Assembly: GCA_009845505.1 (NCBI GenBank)
Contig: VXZL01000415.1
Location: forward strand, 1 to 5,442
Direction of reading: 5' to 3'
Source of the DNA: Candidatus Poribacteria bacterium
GTDB lineage: Bacteria; Poribacteria; WGA-4E; WGA-3G
DNA length: 5,442 nt
The position numbers and the translations under genes were made by a program. The notes below the pieces were generated by a model. The model was not told the DNA's origin. It did not search any database and worked only from the letters and a program-made list of their open reading frames with translations. Below, piece by piece: positions 1 to 5,442 of this stretch. Positions within the stretch are counted from its first letter, which is position 1, and the number at the start of each line of letters is the position of its first letter.

Positions 1-2711
1 CCTAACACAACATAAATCAACAACAGCCCGACGATGAACAGATTCCACAACTCGGAAAAGGACTCTATAATCTCATCAAAAAGCCCTCGAAAATCGAGTT
101 GGTATCCCGGATACAGGGATCCAACATCGGCGAACGTGCCGATTAACGCCTGAGTTGCTGCAAAAGGGGTTGTTTTTGCCCTATCAACAGAAGCATAAAC
201 CGTAATCGCCCGTTCACCGTCAAACCGGCGGATATCAGAATACCCTTTTTCCTCTGTAATATCGGCGACATCCTTGAGCGGAACGATAGCCCCACTGGGT
301 GTTGCAATCAACAGATTATTCAGTTCAGCAAGGTTTCCAAGCGTATCTTCCTCGTATTTGACGATAACATCAATCGCCTCGTCTGCTTCCCGATAAGTTG
401 TCGCTTTGGCACCCTCAATAGCGGTGCGCACCGTTTGCGCAATTTGGAATGTGGTTAATCCGTATTGATGGGCCTTCTCCGGTTTCAGATAGATACGGAG
501 TTCGGATTTACCTGTCCGAAAGTCGTCTCGAATGTCGTAGACCCCATCCATCTGCGAGAGTGATGCTTTCAGGGTATCAGCGAGTGCAGTAAGTTGTTCA
601 AATCTCGCCCCTTTTACCTTAACTTCAACATCCTCTCCTTGTGGGGGCCCGCCTTCCTGTGTAATGAAATTCAACTCCTCTATGCCACTAATCGTTGTGG
701 TTTTCGTCCGCAGTTCGGCGATGATGTCATCTACACCTCGAGTGCGTTCTTGTTTTGGTGTGAGTTCAACAATAACTTCTCCGAAATTTGAGCCGTATGT
801 AACACCTTCCATCATAGCACCCGTTGGTGTATGTAACCCAACGTTGCTGACGATCGCAGCGACTTCGCTTGATGGAAGCGTTTTCGCGGCTTCTTCAATC
901 TGAGCTATCACGTTAGTCGTCTCTTGCATACCATAGGAAGGCGGCATTTCGGCTTTGACATAGAACTGTGGGAAATCCTCTCCGGGAAAGAGCTCCTTGT
1001 CAAGCACCACAAACGCGCTAACACACACAACCGATCCAATCAAGAGAACACACCCAACAAAAGCATATCGGTATCGGATCGTCTTTTTCAAGACTCTCAC
1101 ATATCGGTTTCGGATGAGGTCAAAAACCGTACCGAACCATGCCAAAAAGCCGACGATAGGGACAGTTAGGCTAAAGGTATTCGGAGATCGGGTTCGGAGG
1201 GGTTCAAGTCTGCTGCGTCCCGTACGGGGTTTCGGTCTTCCCCATTCAGAGACGTGTGCTGGCAAAATGACGAAGACTTCAAAAAGAGAAGCTATCAACA
1301 CCAGAATCGCCATAATCGGCACGACCCGCATAAACTGCCCAGGAACGCCCGACATGAACATCAACGGACCGAAAGCACAGATCGTTGTCAAACTTGCCGC
1401 CACAACGGGCCAACCAACCTCCTCTGCGCCGCGAATCGCAGCAACTTTCGGAGATGCCCCCGTCTCAAGGTGCCGATAGATATTTTCTACAACAACAATA
1501 GCGTCATCTACAACAATCCCTACGACCAAAATAAGCCCAAACAAGGAAACACCACTGAGTGAGTACCCCCCCACAGACATGAACCAAAACGTTGCCATAA
1601 AGGCCACCGGTATTCCGAGTGCAGCGAACATAGCGTTGCGCCACCCGATAAAGAGCAGGAGCATCAAAACAACAAGCACCAAACCGAAGAGTGCGTTTGT
1701 TTCAAGAATCCCTAAACGTTCTTTGAGGATAACCGAATAATCGTTAACCGCAGTCAATTCGGCACCGTCAGGCAGGTCGCCGCTCCGTTTTTGAACCAAC
1801 TCACGGAGTTCAGCAACCAAGGCAATCGTGTTGCCTTCCGTCTTTTTTTGGACACTTAAGCTGATAGAGGGTTCCCCACCAATCCGTGATAGCGTCCTCG
1901 CCTCTTCATAGGTGTCCGAAACGGTTGCGACATCCTTTAGGCGCAGGGGTGTCCCTGTCGGTTGAACGGCGATGATGGTTTCACCGATTGTATCTGGACT
2001 CGCAAATTCGCCCATCGTCCGCACCATGAATTCCGTATTACCGAGTTCCATCGTGCCTGCTGGTAGGTTCAAGTTGCTGGTACCCAGCGCAGCAACAACG
2101 CCCGCAATGGGAATCTGATAGGCTTTCAACCGATCGGGATCCATCTCAACCCAGATTTCTCTTTCACGGAGCCCTGCTATCCGGACAGATGCGATGTTTT
2201 TAATATCCAATATTTCATCTTTGAGATTTTCGGCAATATCCCGCATCTGCCTTTCCGAAATATCGCCGCCAACAACGATTGTCAGCATAGGAAAACCGGA
2301 TGAGATATCAAGTTCTTCGACCCTTGGATCGTCTAAAATCTCCTCTGGCAAGTCATTTACACCTTCAACAGCAGTGCGGAGATTTTCAATCTCCTTGTCG
2401 TAATCTCGGTCACTCATTTCTTCAAAGTCGACAGAGATCACGGATCTTCCTTCCGAAGAGGTAGAGAACAGTAGATTGATTTTGCTGACATTTTCCTCAA
2501 TAGCGTCTTCAATGGGAGCAGTGACGAGTTTTTCAACTTCTTCGGGGGAGGCACCCGGATATAGAGTTGTGATGGTCGCGCTCTGTAATGCGATTTCGGG
2601 TGTGAGTTCCCGTGGGAGGTTTATCCATGCATACGTCCCAAAAGCAATGATTATAATCATTAGCATATTTGCCAAAACAGGGTTATTCACGGATATCTTA
2701 GGAATGGACAT
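1..2711 (-). CDS. RND-family efflux permease (AcrB/HAE-1-like), 3' end outside window
   Basis: Inner-membrane, proton-driven resistance-nodulation-division transporter; such pumps usually work as trimers with a periplasmic adaptor and an outer-membrane channel to expel drugs, lipids or other amphiphiles. The frame is open for 903 codons from ATG 2711 to the window edge, so roughly the last 120-150 residues are missing. Visible order: TM1 at about residues 13-31 after a typical N-terminus (MSIPKISVNNPVLANML), first periplasmic porter region about 32-335, TM2-TM6 about 337-485, a cytoplasmic linker about 486-545 rich in basic residues, TM7 about 550-570, second porter region about 571-880, and the start of TM8 at the edge. 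TM4 carries the RND signature GIVVDDAIVVVEN; D402 and D403 match the AcrB proton-relay pair D407/D408. The partner Lys in TM10 lies outside the window. An AAGGAG sits 13 nt before the ATG, a little far, but no other in-frame start fits and the upstream stop is at 2766-2768. No adaptor gene precedes it. Substrate cannot be predicted. The family is certain; the exact subfamily is not. Confidence 0.96.
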   Translation of the reverse strand, partial: MSIPKISVNNPVLANMLMIIIIAFGTYAWINLPRELTPEIALQSATITTLYPGASPEEVEKLVTAPIEDAIEENVSKINLLFSTSSEGRSVISVDFEEMSDRDYDKEIENLRTAVEGVNDLPEEILDDPRVEELDISSGFPMLTIVVGGDISERQMRDIAENLKDEILDIKNIASVRIAGLREREIWVEMDPDRLKAYQIPIAGVVAALGTSNLNLPAGTMELGNTEFMVRTMGEFASPDTIGETIIAVQPTGTPLRLKDVATVSDTYEEARTLSRIGGEPSISLSVQKKTEGNTIALVAELRELVQKRSGDLPDGAELTAVNDYSVILKERLGILETNALFGLVLVVLMLLLFIGWRNAMFAALGIPVAFMATFWFMSVGGYSLSGVSLFGLILVVGIVVDDAIVVVENIYRHLETGASPKVAAIRGAEEVGWPVVAASLTTICAFGPLMFMSGVPGQFMRVVPIMAILVLIASLFEVFVILPAHVSEWGRPKPRTGRSRLEPLRTRSPNTFSLTVPIVGFLAWFGTVFDLIRNRYVRVLKKTIRYRYAFVGCVLLIGSVVCVSAFVVLDKELFPGEDFPQFYVKAEMPPSYGMQETTNVIAQIEEAAKTLPSSEVAAIVSNVGLHTPTGAMMEGVTYGSNFGEVIVELTPKQERTRGVDDIIAELRTKTTTISGIEELNFITQEGGPPQGEDVEVKVKGARFEQLTALADTLKASLSQMDGVYDIRDDFRTGKSELRIYLKPEKAHQYGLTTFQIAQTVRTAIEGAKATTYREADEAIDVIVKYEEDTLGNLAELNNLLIATPSGAIVPLKDVADITEEKGYSDIRRFDGERAITVYASVDRAKTTPFAATQALIGTFADVGSLYPGYQLDFRGLFDEIIESFSELWNLFIVGLLLIYVVL

Positions 2712-2793
2712 GGCAGTAGAATTTCTCCTTATTTTTTGTAGCCTAACGGAGATTGAGAAAGTCTTTTATGGTGCAGCACTATTTTAAAGCGAC

Positions 2794-2822
2794 ATTATAG
2801 GGGTAGGGCATGTGCTACCCCA
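2794..2822 (-). promoter_or_regulatory. Inverted repeat next to a consensus -10 box, upstream of the RND gene
   Basis: On the minus strand a perfect 7-bp inverted repeat (GGGGTAG, 8-nt loop, CTACCCC; 2821-2800) is followed immediately by TATAAT (2799-2794), a perfect sigma70 -10 hexamer. The hexamer 17 bp upstream (2822-2817) is TGGGGT, a poor -35 match. If this is a promoter, the repeat fills the spacer, the place where a dimeric regulator would bind and where an activator would compensate for the weak -35; the RND leader would then be about 75 nt. The alternative is a stem-loop ending the upstream ConA-like transcript, but no run of T follows the stem on the minus strand, so an intrinsic terminator is less convincing. 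Both readings are inference. Confidence 0.4.
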
Positions 2823-2833
2823 TTTTAAATTCG

Positions 2834-2845
2834 CTGATATATCAG
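2834..2845. repeat. 12-bp perfect palindrome CTGATATATCAG
   Basis: A perfect 12-bp palindrome lies 15 bp beyond the stop codon of the ConA-like gene, in the gap before the RND gene. It could be an operator for a dimeric regulator, part of a 3' UTR stem, or chance in an AT-rich spacer. No second copy was seen in the window. Confidence 0.3.
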
Positions 2846-2860
2846 GGGGTTATGCTCACC

Positions 2861-3598
2861 TTAGTTCTGTTTGAGTGTTCCCCATGTAGTCGCCAACTTA
2901 CCTTCAGGAGCGATTGCCAAAGGTTCAATCCCTTCGCCTTCAATGGAAAGTGTATCGACCAGAAACGTAACCGTTTGACCACCCCAACTGTTCATGAAAC
3001 CGATACCGACGCGTTCAACATCAAACTTATGGTTCCACGTTTTGTTTCCAGAGAGTTCCCATTCATCCTTTTCACTCTCTCGGTAATAACCCGAGAAGAG
3101 GTCATCCTCTTTGACGATCTTGAGGTGAAGGGGGACATCAAAACCGGTCTGGAAGTGTCCTTTGTCTTGCCAATTGGCTTCAACCATACTACCGATAAGC
3201 GTTTTCTGCGGTTGATTGGCTTCGCCGCCAAACAGTAAACAGGCATAGTTCATGTCATCATCACTGTAAAGGAAAATACCAATCCACGAATCTGCTGGTT
3301 TATCAGGCTCGGTGGAAAAAATCCCGCTCACGGTTATATTTTTCGCCGCAGTTTTCGGGACTTCTCGTTCAAGCATCGGTTTATCAGGGGTCGTATGCCC
3401 CCATCCGCCCTTCGGATTCGTCATCTGCAAGAAGCCGTCTTTGACTTCATACGTTGTAACTTTGTCACGATAGTCGCGAAATTCCCATCCATCAACAAGT
3501 TCATCACCATCAAACGGGTCTGTCCACACACCAGCAGAGGCTTGTATCATGGGACCGAACACCAGCACTCCGCATACCAGAATCATTAGCGTTTTCAT
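2861..3598 (-). CDS. Secreted concanavalin A-like jelly-roll protein with KLATTWGTLK tail
   Basis: A 245-residue exported protein of unknown function. Residues 1-22 form a Sec signal peptide: MK, a hydrophobic stretch, then ASA before G23 as a signal peptidase I site. Residues about 26-220 look like one beta-sandwich domain: DPFDGDEL near the start, a DGFLQM strand, alternating strands through WIGIFLYSDD, and a closing FLVDTLSIEG. This pattern resembles ConA-like lectin/glucanase-fold modules (DUF1349 or LamG relatives), which bind or cleave glycans, but I see no catalytic pair that would make it an enzyme. Residues 227-245 form a tail ending TWGTLKQN, almost the same as the tail of the LamG gene at 4893. 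The start at 3598 is preferred because AGGAGG stands 6 nt upstream and the signal peptide begins there. An in-frame ATG at 3655 would add 19 charged residues before the signal peptide and overlap the SDR gene. It follows the SDR stop by 40 bp, so co-transcription is likely. Confidence 0.85.
   Translation of the reverse strand: MKTLMILVCGVLVFGPMIQASAGVWTDPFDGDELVDGWEFRDYRDKVTTYEVKDGFLQMTNPKGGWGHTTPDKPMLEREVPKTAAKNITVSGIFSTEPDKPADSWIGIFLYSDDDMNYACLLFGGEANQPQKTLIGSMVEANWQDKGHFQTGFDVPLHLKIVKEDDLFSGYYRESEKDEWELSGNKTWNHKFDVERVGIGFMNSWGGQTVTFLVDTLSIEGEGIEPLAIAPEGKLATTWGTLKQN
2864..2920 (-). repeat. Coding segment for shared C-terminal tail, copy 1 (ConA-like protein)
   Basis: Encodes residues 227-245. 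The core KLATTWGTLK (2899-2870) matches KLALTWGTLK of the LamG gene at 9 of 10 residues and 24 of 30 bases. It follows the last predicted beta strand after a short Pro-containing linker, so it lies outside the folded domain. Confidence 0.75.
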
Positions 3599-3604
3599 AG
3601 TCAA

Positions 3605-3610
3605 CCTCCT
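3605..3610 (-). promoter_or_regulatory. Strong Shine-Dalgarno AGGAGG that fixes the start of the ConA-like gene
   Basis: AGGAGG on the minus strand is followed by the 6-nt spacer TTGACT and then ATG at 3598. An A-rich stretch (AAAAATGAAAAAATT) lies just upstream. The site supports the 245-residue form with an N-terminal signal peptide over the longer frame that opens at 3655. Confidence 0.85.
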
Positions 3611-3638
3611 AATTTTTTCATTTTTCTCATGGGTACCC

Positions 3639-4601
3639 CTACTGCTCCAATCCAACCAATTTATAACTGAGATCCACTAATTTCTTTGCAGTCCCCATAT
3701 CTTTGGCGTTCGGATTTGGAGATGTCATGGGCCAACCCCCTTTTTTACATTCTTTGTCTCTATAAAGTACACTGCTCTGACTAAAATACGCCCCTGAATG
3801 GTTTGGTACATCATCAGAGAGTAAACAATGAAGTGACGTTTGGGCTGCCTCTTCGTTACTCTCAGTGATAAAAGGGTTGAGCGGTGCCAGTATCACCCGC
3901 ATGATTCTCACAAACCAGCTATTGCCGCCGAAGTTTGAGCGTGCCCACCCCGGGTGAACGGAAGCCGTCGTAACACCCGCGCTTTTTAGTCTTTCCGCAA
4001 GTTCCATTGCATATAAGACAGCAGCAACTTTAGCCTCAGCATAAGCCGCGAAATTATTGAATTTTCTTGTATTAAAATTCAAGTCGTCCAAATGCACAGT
4101 GGGTCGATTTTGTTTACTGCCTGCATGAACAACAGACGAAACAATTACCATTCTTGATGGGGCACTTTCCTTCAACACCTCAAGCAATAATTCAGTAAGC
4201 AAGAAATGCCCGAAATAACTCACGCCGATCGCCATCTCAAACCCATCTTTCGTCCTTTGGACTTCACTGCCAGAGGTCACAAGTCCAGCATTGCACACTA
4301 AACCATCCAGTTTATCATATTTCTTCAGGAATGCATCAACAAACTCCCTCACCGACTGTAGATCGGCAAGGTCTAATTTCATGACCTCATAACCCCCTCT
4401 TAATCCGGTAAAACTGTTGGCGATCTCTTCCGCTGCCTCGAGTCTTCTGCATGCCATTATTACATGGCCACCTTGCTTAACTAATTGTCTTGTCGTTTCA
4501 AGACCAACTCCCGAATTAGCACCTGTTACGATATAAACTTTTCCAGTTACATCTTTGGCAAGTGTATCCTTATCGACCCGTAATATATTCTTTCTACTCA
4601 T
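3639..4601 (-). CDS. Short-chain dehydrogenase/reductase, retinol dehydrogenase/protochlorophyllide reductase-like
   Basis: A complete, cytosolic 320-residue NAD(P)-dependent oxidoreductase of the SDR superfamily. The Rossmann motif TGANSGVG (TGxxxGxG) is at residues 26-33; CRR at 51-53 after the second strand favours NADP(H); the adenine-ring DL is near 77-78; NAG at 104-106; the active-site serine region VSS at 154-156; YAEAK gives Tyr187 and Lys191; HPGW is at 216-219. The length and the C-terminal segment (GGWPMTSPNPNA, then LSYKLVGL) fit the RDH/POR-like SDR branch, where many bacterial members have unknown substrates. One departure: the segment that normally reads NxxGHFLLT reads SYFGHFLLT, so Ser128 stands where the catalytic-tetrad Asn is expected. 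A GAGG lies 5 nt before the ATG. The gene ends in TAG, with TGA three codons later in frame. It is the first gene of a probable unit with the ConA-like gene. Reductase fold and cofactor class are firm; substrate is unknown. Confidence 0.93.
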   Translation of the reverse strand: MSRKNILRVDKDTLAKDVTGKVYIVTGANSGVGLETTRQLVKQGGHVIMACRRLEAAEEIANSFTGLRGGYEVMKLDLADLQSVREFVDAFLKKYDKLDGLVCNAGLVTSGSEVQRTKDGFEMAIGVSYFGHFLLTELLLEVLKESAPSRMVIVSSVVHAGSKQNRPTVHLDDLNFNTRKFNNFAAYAEAKVAAVLYAMELAERLKSAGVTTASVHPGWARSNFGGNSWFVRIMRVILAPLNPFITESNEEAAQTSLHCLLSDDVPNHSGAYFSQSSVLYRDKECKKGGWPMTSPNPNAKDMGTAKKLVDLSYKLVGLEQ

Positions 4602-4892
4602 TTTTACCTCGCGATATAATAAAGCTCGCTCGCTTAAAGTCCCATGATATGTCCTAACTTATAAACTGCCTCATCGTTAGTATAAAACAAACTACGAGGA
4701 CTATATCTACCCTCCCGTTAAAGGTCGGTGCGGAATCGCTCGATTTACTGCACCTCTCAGATCAAAAATTAACCATAAATACGGGGTCTACAGCAGACAC
4801 AATCCAAACCCAGGATTTGAAACTGAATACGGCACGATCAATTTGGGTTATTATAACATGGCGTAAGGCATTGTTGCAAAGAGAATCCCGAA
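4602..4892. other. 291-bp gap between LamG remnant and SDR: promoter plus long leader
   Basis: No reading frame, tRNA or mobile-element end was recognised here on either strand. On the minus strand it holds a promoter candidate near the LamG side and then about 240 nt of probable SDR leader. The leader has only modest pairing: AACCCA (4849-4844) with TGGGTT (4812-4807), GTCT/AGAC around a 5-nt loop (4798-4786), and an AGCGAGCGAGC repeat close to the SDR start. None of these matches a riboswitch I know. A GAATCCC direct repeat (4883-4889 and 4898-4904) flanks the LamG stop codon. Confidence 0.5.
4850..4879 (-). promoter_or_regulatory. Predicted sigma70 promoter for the SDR/ConA-like unit
   Basis: On the minus strand TTGCAA (4879-4874, 4 of 6 consensus bases) is followed after 18 bp by TATAAT (4855-4850, a perfect match). 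Transcription would begin near 4843 and reach the SDR start after about 240 nt. It is the best-spaced promoter pair found by eye in the gap, and lies just 14 bp past the LamG stop codon. Prediction only. Confidence 0.5.
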
Positions 4893-5442
4893 TTACCGAA
4901 TCCCTTTGAGAGTACCCCACGTTAACGCCAACTTATCCAACGGTTCAACGTCTAACCCACCAAGTGCCTTCGCCAACCCGTGTTCTACGATAATCGCTAA
5001 GTCATCTTCACTGAGCACCGTGTTAAAAATAGCCGCTTCATCAATAATACCGACGAAAAATGAACCACCACCCCATCGACCAATCTCAACAGGATTCCCT
5101 GTGACGGTCGTTTTACCGGGACGTGTACTCACTCCTGCTCTCACGCCATTCACATACACCACGAGTTGTTCAGCCTTCTCGTTGATGTCGTAAGTCGCTG
5201 CGAAGTGGATCCAGGTGTCCTCATCCGGTACAGTTGCGGAGGCTCTCGGCTACAACCATCCAACGGGTTTGACAAACGCAGACATCCGATTGCCTTCCTG
5301 CGGTGGGTCAATCCGCAAAAGATACTCGTCGCTTTTTGCGATGAGCTGCCGCCAATCCCCAATATCTGTTGCAAAGAACCACGCCATCATTGTGAGTTCA
5401 TCGCCGAGTTGTAATTCCGGCGTTGAGTCAATGGATACCCAC
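4893..5442 (-). pseudogene. LamG-domain protein, 3' part, interrupted by an in-frame TAG
   Basis: The minus strand encodes the C-terminal part of a LamG (Laminin_G_3-type, ConA-like) protein; the start lies beyond the right edge. The 63 codons before the stop read like the first half of the domain (WVSIDSTPELQLGDELTMMAWF, LIAKSDEYLLRIDPP, MSAFVK). A TAG at 5252-5250 follows GWL, and the same frame then continues for 118 codons with the second half: PRASATVPDEDTWIHFAATYD, VVYVNGV, then GIIDEAAIFNTVLSEDDL and the final tail KLALTWGTLK, ending in TAA. Since homology continues in one frame on both sides, this is a nonsense codon, not a frameshift. TAG is one base from GAG (Glu), the residue I would expect before PR. 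A GTG at 5162 opens an 89-residue frame but has no clear Shine-Dalgarno. Such proteins are usually exported glycan- or protein-binding modules. Sequencing error, true pseudogene and stop readthrough are all possible. Confidence 0.75.
4896..4955 (-). repeat. Coding segment for shared C-terminal tail, copy 2 (LamG protein)
   Basis: Encodes the last 20 residues of the LamG frame. The core KLALTWGTLK (4934-4905) aligns without gaps to the tail of the ConA-like protein, including a Pro three residues before the Lys (EPLDK against APEGK). It comes right after the final LamG helix/loop (HGLAKALGG), again outside the domain proper. Confidence 0.75.

Noticed and set aside
997..1479. 160-codon + strand frame, with other + strand frames at 594-791, 664-903, 924-1169, 1254-1562, 2194-2403 and 2476-2787
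   Set aside because: All lie antisense to the well-supported RND coding frame; their translations show no family motif and no convincing ribosome site.
1566..1572. G7 tract (minus strand) in the RND gene as a phase-variation site
   Set aside because: A single run of seven in a conserved transmembrane region that reads in frame is within chance; no sign of variation can be seen in one sequence.
2810..3238. 142-codon + strand frame
   Set aside because: Antisense shadow of the ConA-like gene, with no recognisable domain and its start inside the hairpin region.
3631..3638. GGGTACCC palindrome next to the SDR stop as a terminator
   Set aside because: It has no loop and no T-run; with only 40 bp to the next gene, readthrough is more likely.
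3599..3655. N-terminal extension of the ConA-like protein to ATG 3655
   Set aside because: It would put 19 charged residues before a clean signal peptide, overlap the SDR stop, and ignore the AGGAGG placed 6 nt before ATG 3598.
5240..5260. Frameshift in the LamG gene
   Set aside because: Codon-by-codon reading shows the same frame before and after the TAG, so the lesion is a nonsense codon.
5150..5374. 74-codon minus-strand frame over the LamG gene
   Set aside because: It is in another frame from the LamG homology found on both sides of the TAG, and its translation is low in recognisable structure.
1..5442. CRISPR array, tRNA/rRNA gene, transposon or att site
   Set aside because: No spaced direct repeats, cloverleaf-like sequence, transposase motif or terminal inverted repeats were seen on either strand.

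Overview
The window is a piece of a Gram-negative-type bacterial genome, probably a metagenome-derived contig. Every supportable gene lies on the minus strand, so transcription runs from right to left; no + strand reading frame looks real. The outer-membrane-lineage reading rests on an RND inner-membrane transporter and on a secreted jelly-roll protein with a Sec signal peptide. Two LamG/ConA-like proteins end in a common KLAxTWGTLK tail. I associate that combination, from memory only, with Candidatus Poribacteria and similar uncultivated lineages. This is an inference, not a demonstrated placement.

Layout in the direction of transcription. (1) 5442-4893: the 3' part of a LamG-domain gene, running off the right edge and broken by one in-frame TAG at 5250-5252. 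(2) 4892-4602: a gene-free gap with a good sigma70-type promoter candidate (TTGCAA, 18 bp, TATAAT) just after the LamG stop, leaving a leader of about 240 nt. (3) 4601-3639: a complete 320-residue short-chain dehydrogenase/reductase of the retinol dehydrogenase/protochlorophyllide reductase-like type. Its nucleotide-binding and Tyr-Lys motifs are intact, but Ser replaces the usual catalytic-tetrad Asn. (4) 3598-2861: a 245-residue exported ConA-like protein, 40 bp downstream of the SDR. (5) 2860-2712: a 149-bp gap with a 12-bp palindrome, a strong 7-bp inverted repeat and a perfect TATAAT. (6) 2711 to the left edge: the first 903 residues of an RND efflux permease of the AcrB/HAE-1 kind, cut by the window end before its last transmembrane segments.

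The SDR and ConA-like genes probably share a transcript. The RND gene may be read from the same message or from its own promoter in the 149-bp gap. No common pathway can be read from the genes themselves, and no periplasmic adaptor for the pump precedes it. I do not see a clear new multi-gene system. The points most worth checking are the shared C-terminal tail, the amber codon in the LamG gene and the Asn-to-Ser change in the SDR.
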